Source: Pukyongia salina (GTDB lineage: Bacteria; Bacteroidota; Bacteroidia; Flavobacteriales; Flavobacteriaceae). Taken from it: a stretch of 64,000 bases of DNA. The position numbers and the translations under genes were made by a program. The notes beneath the pieces were generated by a model. It searched no databases. It had not been told where the DNA came from and saw only the letters and a list, made by a program, of their open reading frames with translations. The stretch lies in contig NZ_CP027062.1 in NCBI RefSeq assembly GCF_002966125.1, positions 2,962,501 to 3,026,500 on the forward strand, written 5' to 3'. Below are positions 41,352 through 49,807 of this stretch, in pieces; position 1 is the stretch's first letter, and the number at the start of each line of letters is the position of its first letter.

Positions 41352-43775
41352 TTAATGGTTAAAATTCGGCCCTGAGCAGTCCATACCAATCGGGCTCCCA
41401 TCCGGAATATCGGGAACAGAGCTAATTTTATATTCTTCCGGATCATCACGAAATTTTTCTATCATTCGCATAACTTCTGTTTTTTCAACTTTCATTTTCT
41501 TCGCCAGCTTTTGCTGGTAATCCATCACTGCATCCAATTTCTCATTTATCATTCCCTTCACCTGAGGCAGCGCTTTATTATTCGCCAGCAACGAAAATAG
41601 CCTGTTAAGCGTAGTAAACTGCAAGGTATGCTTTAGTTCGTTTGTATATCCTACCGAAGACTTAGCATTGTACAACAATAACGGGGATAACCTATTAAGT
41701 ACATCGTCAAATCCAATATTACCCGGGTCCAGGGCCTTCTGCTGGACAAGACGATTCGCTCTTTCGGCATTTAGCAGTAACTCAAGGGCGAAATCGGCAC
41801 TGGTGGCCGCAGCTCCAAGCGCATCGAATGCTACTCCCATTTCGCTCTTAAACGATTCTCTTGAGCGACCATAGCCGTAGGATCTTGGTGGAAACAAACT
41901 CAATTTATCCTGTGGGATCATTAAGTGTTCAATGTCCAGGGTCGCCATCACTGCATCCAAAGCTTTTTGCTGAACTTCGGGAGAAAGATAATGCGCTGTG
42001 GTACCCTCATATCCTTTCAGGCTATAATCGTAATCCATACCTCCAACCAGTTTCACTACGGCTTCGGTTTGATATCGGTGAAAGAAATACAAAGGGACAA
42101 AAACGTCTTCCAGGACAGTTAGAGGTTCTCCCTTTCTTATATTATCAACAGAAAAATTTCGGATAGCCTGTTTCCGTATCTCGAGCACATTAAAAAGCTC
42201 GGCGGTAACATCTTTCCCATTATCCCATAAGTGTGCATTAACATGTGCTCCATCTTTCGCCCTTGCATCACTGTCTGTTATAAATTGAAGTCCCCGTGCA
42301 AAAGCCGAATCCAGGATCCCTTTTAAATGATCTTTTTCCGAAATTCCATTCGGTACATCTCCGTAGGAATACGCCACTGTAACCTTATCCCATTCTCCAA
42401 TCCCCGTTGCGTAGGCCCTGCTAAAATCAATTTCACCATTTATAAGGCTAAAGGATGGATGTGGATAGTCCATAACACTGGCGCGATCGTTTGTACTCGC
42501 GGCAAAATTATGTGCAAACCCTATAGTATGACCTACCTCATGTGCCGATAATTGCCTAATACGTGCCAGGGCCATATCCAGCATGGGTTTTACATTATTG
42601 TCACCCAGGGCAAAGGGTTTATTCATCAGGGCCTGTGCGATCATAAAATCCTGCCGTATCCTTAAACTTCCCAGACTCACATGACCTTTTATAATTTCTC
42701 CTGTACGGGGGTCGCTTATAGTGGAACCATAGCTCCAGCCCCTGGTGGAGCGGTGTACCCATTGAATTACATTGTAACGCACGTCCATGGGATCTGCATC
42801 GGCAGGGAGCATTTTCACCTGGAAGGCGTCCTTGTATCCTATTTCCTCGAATGCCTCGTTCCACCAACTCGCACCTTCTAATAATGCGGAGCGCACCGGC
42901 TCCGGAGTTCCCGGATCCAGGTAATAAATAATGGGTTCTTTAGCTTCGCTTACTGCAGCTGTTGGATCTTTCTTCTCCAATCTATGCCGCATGATAAATC
43001 GTTTTTTAATGGGCTCCCAGATTGGTGTGCTATAATCCAGATGTGTAGTAGGGTACGAGCCCGAACGAGGATCGAATTCTCTCGGCACATAACCAGGGTC
43101 GGGTAAGGCAACAAAACTATGATGCTGGATCACAGAAACCGACTCGGCATTAGGTGCCACCGATCGTAATTTCCATCCTGTTGGAGTCCCGGTATACGTG
43201 AGCATAGCCTCAAACTCCACATTCTTGGGAAAGGCCTTGCTTCGTTCCATCCAAAGAGTAGAGCGTGAAGCATCCAGTTTATAGGTTCCCTCCTTCATGG
43301 ATTTCAACCGTTGGATCACCCCATGGGTATCCTGCATTAAAAACGGCGTAAGATCTATTATATAGGTATCACCTTTTGTCTCTTTTATGGGGAAGCCAAA
43401 GATCACCGACCTTGCAAAGGCCTCTGTGATCGATCGGCGTTCCAATTCATTTTCCGAAGTTGCCCGATATTCAAGATTTGGCTGGACCAGTAATATCTTG
43501 TTCCCACTCTTAATAAACTTAACTACTTCTCCCCCACCCAATTGTCCGCGATCCAGGCCTATATCATTCGATCCCAGGCCGGTTCGTAAAGAATGGACAT
43601 AGAGAAATTCGTGATCTAGTTTATCTACTTCAAGGTAGATCTCCCCGCTTTCATCGGAGTAATGGAAATTGAAAAATCCTTCATAAGCAGTAAGATTCTT
43701 TTTTTCTGAAAGGAACTGGGCCGAAACAGTCATCACCCACGATAAGGTGATAAGATTGAGCAGTAGTTTATTCAT
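41352..43775 (-). CDS. Zinc-dependent metalloprotease (DUF5117/DUF5118-type)
   Basis: The 807-aa product has a signal peptide (about 1-19) and a metzincin zinc site HEVGHTIGFAH (H412, E413, H416, H422), in a domain of the DUF5117/DUF5118 type found in Bacteroidota. The N-terminal part (about 20-380) holds the family pre-domains, with IYLEVDKLDHEFLYVHSLRTG and the WWNEAFEEIGYKDAF segment. It is likely exported to the periplasm or surface. The target is unknown. It leads an operon with an exported protein and threonine aldolase. Confidence 0.88.
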   Translation of the reverse strand: MNKLLLNLITLSWVMTVSAQFLSEKKNLTAYEGFFNFHYSDESGEIYLEVDKLDHEFLYVHSLRTGLGSNDIGLDRGQLGGGEVVKFIKSGNKILLVQPNLEYRATSENELERRSITEAFARSVIFGFPIKETKGDTYIIDLTPFLMQDTHGVIQRLKSMKEGTYKLDASRSTLWMERSKAFPKNVEFEAMLTYTGTPTGWKLRSVAPNAESVSVIQHHSFVALPDPGYVPREFDPRSGSYPTTHLDYSTPIWEPIKKRFIMRHRLEKKDPTAAVSEAKEPIIYYLDPGTPEPVRSALLEGASWWNEAFEEIGYKDAFQVKMLPADADPMDVRYNVIQWVHRSTRGWSYGSTISDPRTGEIIKGHVSLGSLRIRQDFMIAQALMNKPFALGDNNVKPMLDMALARIRQLSAHEVGHTIGFAHNFAASTNDRASVMDYPHPSFSLINGEIDFSRAYATGIGEWDKVTVAYSYGDVPNGISEKDHLKGILDSAFARGLQFITDSDARAKDGAHVNAHLWDNGKDVTAELFNVLEIRKQAIRNFSVDNIRKGEPLTVLEDVFVPLYFFHRYQTEAVVKLVGGMDYDYSLKGYEGTTAHYLSPEVQQKALDAVMATLDIEHLMIPQDKLSLFPPRSYGYGRSRESFKSEMGVAFDALGAAATSADFALELLLNAERANRLVQQKALDPGNIGFDDVLNRLSPLLLYNAKSSVGYTNELKHTLQFTTLNRLFSLLANNKALPQVKGMINEKLDAVMDYQQKLAKKMKVEKTEVMRMIEKFRDDPEEYKISSVPDIPDGSPIGMDCSGPNFNH

Positions 43776-43854
43776 AGCTAACTGTTTAAAATGGGTAGTG
43801 CTCTAAACTACTAAAAATCCTTCAGAATTAATTTCCGCATGAAGACAATAATCC

Positions 43855-43862
43855 TATTTTTG
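43855..43862 (+). promoter_or_regulatory. -7 promoter element for prfB
   Basis: TATTTTTG matches TAnnTTTG and gives a leader of about 11 nt to the ATG at 43880. Confidence 0.5.
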
Positions 43863-43879
43863 TTGATAAATTCACAATT

Positions 43880-44987
43880 ATGATAACATCCGATCAACTT
43901 ACCGATCTTAGAAATCGCCTGGATGCGTTGAGGAGGTATCTTTGACGTTGCCGGCAAGCAAATAGAAATCACGAACGACGAGGAAAAAACCTTCGATCCA
44001 AACTTCTGGAACAACCCACGAGAAGCAGAAGCCTTCATGAAGCAGCTTCGAAATAAGAAGAAATGGGTGGAGGACTACGAGAAGGCCGTGTCTCTTACAG
44101 ACGATGCCGAGATCATATTCGAATTCTTTAAGGAAGGTGAAGGCGAAGCGGCCAATGTTGAAAATCGGTACGAATTGGCACTCGACGCCATAGAAGCCCT
44201 GGAGTTTAAAAATATGCTAAGCTCCGAAGGTGACGATCTCTCGGCTGTCCTGCAGATCACGGCTGGCGCAGGAGGTACCGAAAGCTGCGATTGGGCACAA
44301 ATGCTTATGCGCATGTATCTCATGTGGGCAGAAAAACACGGTTATAAGGTGAAAGAACTCAATTTTCAGGCAGGTGATGTTGCCGGAGTAAAAACGGTAA
44401 GTCTTGAGATCGATGGTGATTACGCCTTCGGATGGTTGAAAAGTGAGAATGGGGTGCACCGTCTGGTGCGTATCTCTCCCTTCGACAGTAACGCAAAACG
44501 CCATACCAGCTTTGCCAGTGTGTATGTTTACCCCCTGGCCGACGACTCGATCGAGATCGATATCAACCCGGCAGATATTTCCTGGGACTTTGCCCGAAGT
44601 AGCGGCGCCGGAGGACAAAATGTGAACAAGGTGGAGACCAAGGCCATTCTTACCCACCATCCCAGTGGTATAGTGATCCATAATTCGGAAACACGCTCTC
44701 AACTCGAGAACAGAGAAAAGGCAATGCAAATGCTGAAGTCTCAATTGTACGAGATCGAACTTCGAAAACAACAGGCACAGCGCGACGAGATTGAGGCGGG
44801 TAAAATGGCAATTGAGTGGGGTTCTCAAATAAGGAATTATGTGCTTCATCCCTACAAACTGATAAAAGATGTTCGCACCCAGCATGAGACGGGCAATGTA
44901 GATGCTGTCTTGGACGGTGATCTGGACGCTTTTCTGAAGGCCTATCTCATGATGTCCGGACAGGGAGAGAAGTCGGAGGAACTATAA
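43880..44987 (+). CDS. prfB: Peptide chain release factor 2, programmed +1 frameshift
   Basis: A first frame of 21 codons (43880-43942) ends at an in-frame TGA (43943-43945) in the classic AGG-AGG-TAT-CTT-TGA-C site. A +1 shift continues at GAC (43944) to give a 368-aa RF2. The mature protein has the SPF codon-recognition motif (RISPFDSNAKRH) and GGQ (G244-G245-Q246) in SSGAGGQNVNKVETKA, so it ends translation at UGA and UAA. A gene caller sees only the piece from 44037. The frameshift gives autoregulation: low RF2 lets the ribosome shift. It is not a sequencing error, as the site is canonical. Confidence 0.97.
43931..43946 (+). promoter_or_regulatory. prfB programmed frameshift site
   Basis: AGGAGG (43931-43936), a 3-nt spacer and CTT-TGA-C form the full RF2 autoregulatory signal. 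The AGGAGG acts as a Shine-Dalgarno-like stimulator. Confidence 0.95.
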
Positions 44988-45061
44988 TTCGTTAAACCCT
45001 TCCTAATATTTTTTCAGAATAAGATCAACATCCTACATTTAAAGTCGTTAAAATCAACCTT

Positions 45062-46147
45062 ATGAAAATAACCAGACTTCCCCTCTTTGTCGGCCTGGTG
45101 CTCACTACCATTAGTTACGCTCAGGATCTTACTTTCGAAGAGTACAACCCAACCTCTACCCTGGTCGTTCCCGGTGAGCCCGTTCTAAAAGCCAAATTCC
45201 CTTTTATCGATGTACACGGCCATCAATACAGAATGCCCGAACAGGACCTTGCTCCGGTTGTGGCTGCAATGGACACACTAAATATGGGGATCATGGTAAA
45301 TTTAAGCGGACGCTCCGGGGAAGACCTGAAAAAATCTGTAAAAAATATTGCCGATAATTACCCCAATAGATTTGTGGTGTTCGCAAATATAGATTTCGAT
45401 GGAGTGGGTACACCCGGATGGATCGAGAATACAGTAGCACAATTGGAAGAGGACGTAAAGAACGGGGCGCGTGGATTGAAGATCTATAAGAGTCTCGGAC
45501 TTCGATACAAAGATAAGGACGGAAAACGTGTAGCAGTAGACGACCCCAGATTAGATCCTATCTGGGCCAAGTGTGGGGAGTTAGGTATCCCGGTACTAAT
45601 TCACACGGCAGACCCCAAACCTTTTTGGGATGAATTTGATGGGGATAATGAGAGATGGCTGGAACTAAAATTGCGTCCGCGTAGAAAACGCTCTGCCACA
45701 GATCCCGCACCCTGGGAACAATTGATCGCCGAACAACATAATATGTTTAAAAAACATCCTAATACATCGTTTATCAACGCCCACATGGGCTGGTATGCCA
45801 ATAACCTTGGGAAACTGGGTGAACTACTGGATGAAATGCCTAATATGTATGTAGGTATAGGCGCTATAATAGCCGAGTTAGGCCGCCAACCCCGAACCGC
45901 CAGAGCATTTTTTATAAAATACCAGGACCGGATATTGTTTGGAAAAGACAGTTGGCAGCCTGATGAATTCCCTACTTATTTCAGGGTTTTGGAAAGTGAC
46001 GACGAGTATTTCCCCTATCACAAGAAGTATCATGCTTTCTGGGCCATGTACGGCATGGACCTGCCGGATGAAGTCCTAAAAAAGGTGTATTATAAAAATG
46101 CGCTTCGTCTCGTTCCGGGACTGGATAAAACCTTGTTCCCGAACTAG
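45062..46147 (+). CDS. Exported amidohydrolase-family protein
   Basis: The 361-aa product has a signal peptide (about 1-20) and a TIM-barrel metal site starting FIDVHGHQY (H52, H54), with the IHTADP and INAHMGW histidines and the late GKDSW aspartate. This is the amidohydrolase-2 (PF04909) pattern. Export is unusual for the family but similar in other Bacteroidota. Substrate unknown. It is the first gene of a tight seven-gene run; the next start is 9 nt away. Confidence 0.87.
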   Translation: MKITRLPLFVGLVLTTISYAQDLTFEEYNPTSTLVVPGEPVLKAKFPFIDVHGHQYRMPEQDLAPVVAAMDTLNMGIMVNLSGRSGEDLKKSVKNIADNYPNRFVVFANIDFDGVGTPGWIENTVAQLEEDVKNGARGLKIYKSLGLRYKDKDGKRVAVDDPRLDPIWAKCGELGIPVLIHTADPKPFWDEFDGDNERWLELKLRPRRKRSATDPAPWEQLIAEQHNMFKKHPNTSFINAHMGWYANNLGKLGELLDEMPNMYVGIGAIIAELGRQPRTARAFFIKYQDRILFGKDSWQPDEFPTYFRVLESDDEYFPYHKKYHAFWAMYGMDLPDEVLKKVYYKNALRLVPGLDKTLFPN

Positions 46148-46156
46148 AATAAACCT

Positions 46157-46660
46157 ATGAATGAGATAACGGATATTATATCAAAACTCGACTTAATACC
46201 TCATCCGGAGGGAGGCTATTACAGGGAAACCTATCGCAGTGAAGGGAGTATCCCCATGGACGCCTTAAGCGAAAAATACATGGGTGATAGAAATTATGCT
46301 ACTGCAATTTACTATCTGATAACTTCCCAAAATTTCTCGGCCTTTCACAAGATCACCCAGGATGAGACCTGGCACTTTTATGATGGTGCGGCCATGCGGT
46401 TGCACATTATTTCACCACAAGGTGAATACACAGAACTACTTATTGGCAATAATTTAAACAGGGATGAGGTTCCTCAGTTTACGGTGCCGGGTGGATATTG
46501 GTTTGCTTCTGAAGTATCCCAGCCTAATAGTTATTCGTTGATGGGCTGTACGGTGGCTCCCGGTTTTAGTTTTGAAGATTTTATCATGCCGGAACGCGAA
46601 GAATTACTTACTTTATTCCCCCAACATAAACAACTCATTATAAAATTAACGCATGGATAA
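46157..46660 (+). CDS. DUF985-type cupin protein
   Basis: A 167-aa cupin of the DUF985/YML079w-like family. The opening LDLIPHPEGGYYRETYRS and the TWHFYDGAAMRLHIISPQGEY and PGYWFASE-like PGGYWFASEV strands are characteristic. It could bind a small sugar or sugar phosphate; no reaction is known. It overlaps the HAD gene by 8 nt. Confidence 0.88.
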   Translation: MNEITDIISKLDLIPHPEGGYYRETYRSEGSIPMDALSEKYMGDRNYATAIYYLITSQNFSAFHKITQDETWHFYDGAAMRLHIISPQGEYTELLIGNNLNRDEVPQFTVPGGYWFASEVSQPNSYSLMGCTVAPGFSFEDFIMPEREELLTLFPQHKQLIIKLTHG

Positions 46661-47282
46661 AACTCCTTCAGATATTAACACTGTGATCTTCGATCTTGGT
46701 GGAGTCCTCATAGACTGGAATCCCGAATATGTATTTCTGAAGGAATTTCGGGGAAACCGGGAAAAAATGAACTGGTTTCTCAACGAGATCTGCGCGTGGG
46801 AGTGGAACGTAAACCAGGACGCCGGTTATCCGCTGGCGAAAGCAACGGAAGAGCGAGTTGCGATGTTCCCCGAATACGAAGATTTAATACGTATGTACTA
46901 TGGACGTTGGGAAGAAATGCTGGGATATACTCATGAAGACACACTTCACATCCTGGAATCCCTGGTGAATAACGACAACTATCGGGTCCTGGCACTCACA
47001 AACTGGAGTGGAGAAACGTTTCCGAAGGCATTGGAAAAATTTGATTGGCTACAATGGTTTGAAGGAATTTTGGTTAGCGGAAATGAAGGTATGCGTAAAC
47101 CACACCGCGAGATCTACGAACTTATGCTTCACCGATATGGTATCAACCCTGCACAAGCTGTATTTATCGATGACAGTATAAAAAACGTAAAAGGATGTGA
47201 AGAAGTTGGTATTACCGGAATCCATTTCACAAATGCAGAAAGACTCCAGGCATCGTTAAGCGAACTAGGACTTAAATTTTAA
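46653..47282 (+). CDS. HAD-family phosphatase, YihX-like
   Basis: The 209-aa product has the HAD motif VIFDLGGVLIDW (nucleophile D14), motif II LALTNWSGE, a conserved lysine in GMRKPHREIYE and motif IV VFIDDSIKNVKGCE. It resembles YihX, a glucose-1-phosphate phosphatase. It starts inside the cupin gene, and a PfkB kinase follows, so the three may act on the same sugar phosphate. Confidence 0.9.
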   Translation: MDKTPSDINTVIFDLGGVLIDWNPEYVFLKEFRGNREKMNWFLNEICAWEWNVNQDAGYPLAKATEERVAMFPEYEDLIRMYYGRWEEMLGYTHEDTLHILESLVNNDNYRVLALTNWSGETFPKALEKFDWLQWFEGILVSGNEGMRKPHREIYELMLHRYGINPAQAVFIDDSIKNVKGCEEVGITGIHFTNAERLQASLSELGLKF

Positions 47283-47304
47283 GATTTATTAGTAACTTCA
47301 AACT

Positions 47305-48279
47305 ATGAAAAAACGGAAAGTCGCCGTCCTTGGACCTATCCCCCGGGACTACATCATCACACATAATAACGAGGAGATTCAGAAATATGGATGCGTTACA
47401 CATACTGCGATCGCCTTGTCTAATCTACTCGGACCGGAAGACAGAGTATTTCCCGTTACTCATATTAGAAAAAGTGACGCTAAAGGTATTGAAGATCTAT
47501 TCAGTAGCTATAAAAATATAGACACTTCCTTTATTTCTTCTGAAGCGGATATGGGTGATGTAATTCAGTTGAAATTTACCGATCAAAACAACAGGCTTGA
47601 AACGCAAACCGCATTTATGAAGCCTATAATGCCCGAAGACGTGAAGGATCTGCTGGACTGCGAGGTTTTTGTATGTGTCCCGGTAACCGACTTTGAAGTG
47701 CCTCTTGAAACGCTTCAGTATATTAAAGAAAACAGTAGTGCCAGTATAGTGTTCGATGCTCACGGGCCTACTACAGCTCTTACTACCAAAGGAGTTAGGG
47801 TTACAAAATTCTGGGTGGACCGCGACCTTTGGCTTCCATACATCGATGTTTTAAAGATGAATCTCGAGGAGGCTAATTGCAGCTGGTTTCAGAATGAATA
47901 TACCCTGGCCGAGTTGAAGAATAATGATGAGATCGCCATGGATCAACTCCCGTTCTTCGCCGAACACTGCTTAAAGCACGGACTTAAATCGCTGTTCGTT
48001 ACATTAGACTCCAGGGGTGTTATGGTATACACCCTCGAAAACGGCACTTTAAAACAACAACTTGTCCCATCGATACCCGTGAAACATGTGGTTGATACCA
48101 CTGGCTGTGGCGATTCTTTTGCCGGAGGTATTGCGTTTAGTTTACTTCTTGCTCCGGACGATCCAATAAAGGCGGCGCAATTTGGCAATGCGATGGGTGC
48201 GCAACGTACGCAGGGAAAGACCTTCGATGTATTTAAATCGCTGGAAGAAACCCAGACCATCCTGAACAAACATTACTAA
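47305..48279 (+). CDS. PfkB-family carbohydrate kinase
   Basis: A 324-aa ribokinase-like protein with the ATP/substrate motif DTTGCGDSFAGG, the catalytic aspartate in that motif, and an opening VAVLGPIPRDYIITHNN. The exact sugar or nucleoside substrate is not visible. It lies 22 nt after the HAD gene and 4 nt before the next gene. Confidence 0.9.
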   Translation: MKKRKVAVLGPIPRDYIITHNNEEIQKYGCVTHTAIALSNLLGPEDRVFPVTHIRKSDAKGIEDLFSSYKNIDTSFISSEADMGDVIQLKFTDQNNRLETQTAFMKPIMPEDVKDLLDCEVFVCVPVTDFEVPLETLQYIKENSSASIVFDAHGPTTALTTKGVRVTKFWVDRDLWLPYIDVLKMNLEEANCSWFQNEYTLAELKNNDEIAMDQLPFFAEHCLKHGLKSLFVTLDSRGVMVYTLENGTLKQQLVPSIPVKHVVDTTGCGDSFAGGIAFSLLLAPDDPIKAAQFGNAMGAQRTQGKTFDVFKSLEETQTILNKHY

Positions 48280-48283
48280 GGAG

Positions 48284-48760
48284 ATGAAAGCAGCAACTGT
48301 CGCTCAAATTAGGAAAGAACTAAGATACCGTTCGAGTGACGAATTGGAAGAACTCTGTCTGCGCCTGGCACGTTTTAAAAAGGAAAATAAAGAACTACTC
48401 ACCTATCTCCTTTTTGAAAAGGATGATGAGGCTGCGTACCTGGAACATGTAAAGGAGTATATTTCCGAAATGTTTAATGATATCAATACATCGAGCTACT
48501 ATTACATAAAGAAAAGTGTCCGGAAGATATTGAGGGAAACTAAAAAATTCATACGCTATTCTTCTGTAAAGGAATCGGAAGTTGAGCTACTTCTTTTCTT
48601 CTGCACCCAACTACGTGAGATGCGACCCAAAATTGACAACAACAGGAGTTTAATGAATATTTTCGACAGGCAGCTCCAGTTGGTGAAATCGAAGATCAAG
48701 GGACTTCATGAAGACCTTCAGTACGACTATTCCAGAGAATTGAATCAATTAAAGAGTTAA
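48284..48760 (+). CDS. Helical protein of unknown function
   Basis: The 158-aa cytoplasmic product is almost all alpha-helical and charged, with ELRYRSSDELEELCLRLARF and SSYYYIKKSVRKILRE segments. No signal peptide or named family is recognised. It lies 4 nt after the PfkB gene and 2 nt before YceI. It seems conserved in flavobacteria, by impression only. Confidence 0.7.
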   Translation: MKAATVAQIRKELRYRSSDELEELCLRLARFKKENKELLTYLLFEKDDEAAYLEHVKEYISEMFNDINTSSYYYIKKSVRKILRETKKFIRYSSVKESEVELLLFFCTQLREMRPKIDNNRSLMNIFDRQLQLVKSKIKGLHEDLQYDYSRELNQLKS

Positions 48761-48762
48761 AC

Positions 48763-49389
48763 ATGAAAACATACGAACATAAATCGAAATACCGTCATCT
48801 GGTTCTACTATTAGCCATATCGGTTACATTATTATCATTTATAGGCAACCCGGTAGAGATCAGGAAACTTACCGCCGAAACCAATCATTCTACCCTGCTA
48901 TTCTCTGTTCCTATCTCTAATGGAATCACAAGGATCACAGGAAAATTTAATGAATACACTATCGATCTCGATTATGTGGATGAAGACTTCACTAAGTCTA
49001 CACTAACTGCCACTATAAAAGTGGAAAGCATAGACACAGGAATTAGCGGTAGGGATGAGCATTTGCGAAGTGCAGATTTTTTCAATACCGAAGTATATCC
49101 GGAGATCAGCTTTAGAAGTAAACGAATAGAAAAGACTGAGCAAGGCTATATAGCCATAGGAGAATTTAGCATGCACGGGGTGACCAAAGAAATACAGCTT
49201 CCCTTTGTGATTACCGGCGTAGATGGCGACAATACAATTGGCATCTCCTCACGGCTGTCTATCGATAGAACCGATTATGGAGTGGGCAATGATTTTAAGC
49301 ATACCGCAATAGAAAATTTTATAAGCAACAAGATCGATGTAGAGATCGATTTCTGGACCAAAAAACGAAAAACGCCTAAAAAAGAATAA
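48763..49389 (+). CDS. YceI-family lipid-binding protein
   Basis: The 208-aa protein has an N-terminal hydrophobic segment (about 11-27) for export or anchoring. The YceI lipocalin-like barrel follows, with TNHSTLLFSVPI, GKFNEYTIDLDY, STLTATIKVESIDTGISGRDEHLRS and EFSMHGVTKEIQLPF. YceI proteins bind long-chain isoprenoid-like lipids in the periplasm. The stop codon overlaps the arsC start by one base. The basic C-terminus is unusual but short. Confidence 0.92.
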   Translation: MKTYEHKSKYRHLVLLLAISVTLLSFIGNPVEIRKLTAETNHSTLLFSVPISNGITRITGKFNEYTIDLDYVDEDFTKSTLTATIKVESIDTGISGRDEHLRSADFFNTEVYPEISFRSKRIEKTEQGYIAIGEFSMHGVTKEIQLPFVITGVDGDNTIGISSRLSIDRTDYGVGNDFKHTAIENFISNKIDVEIDFWTKKRKTPKKE

Positions 49390-49730
49390 TGACAAAGATC
49401 TATCACAATCCAAGATGCAGCAAGTCGAGGCAAACCGTTCAATTGTTAGAGCGCGAAGGGGAAACTTTTGAAACAGTTCTTTATATGGATTCACCTCCAA
49501 CCGCCACGGAGTTAACCGATATTTTAAAACAACTGGGATTACAGCCTATAGACCTAGTGAGAATGAACGAACAAATTTGGAAAGAAAACTATAAAGGAAA
49601 AGATCTTACAAACGCCCAGATCGTAGCGGCCATGGTAGCTCACCCAAGGTTGATAGAGCGCCCGATCGTTATTAAAAACGGCAAGGCAGCACTGGGAAGA
49701 CCCCCTGAAAATATTTTAGGAATCTTGTAA
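49389..49730 (+). CDS. arsC: ArsC-family reductase-like protein
   Basis: A 113-aa thioredoxin-fold protein with the catalytic C10 in IYHNPRCSKSRQTV and the late RPIVIKNGKAALGRPPE motif of arsenate reductases. Full ArsC needs the C10 and arginines at these positions, which are present. No other ars gene is nearby, so a general Spx/ArsC role is possible. Last gene of the operon. Confidence 0.87.
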   Translation: MTKIYHNPRCSKSRQTVQLLEREGETFETVLYMDSPPTATELTDILKQLGLQPIDLVRMNEQIWKENYKGKDLTNAQIVAAMVAHPRLIERPIVIKNGKAALGRPPENILGIL

Positions 49731-49807
49731 TTTTTTTTAACAAAAGATTGGCATTCCCCGTTTAAACATGAAGCTATTTTCGTAGTCTAATTCTTCAAAA
49801 AGACTAC

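Noticed and set aside
43880-43945. In-frame stop in prfB as a pseudogene
   Set aside because: The AGGAGG and CTT-TGA-C context is the standard autoregulatory frameshift and the rest of RF2 is intact.
44217-44885. Long minus-strand frame inside prfB
   Set aside because: Antisense shadow of a highly conserved gene with no independent motif or promoter.
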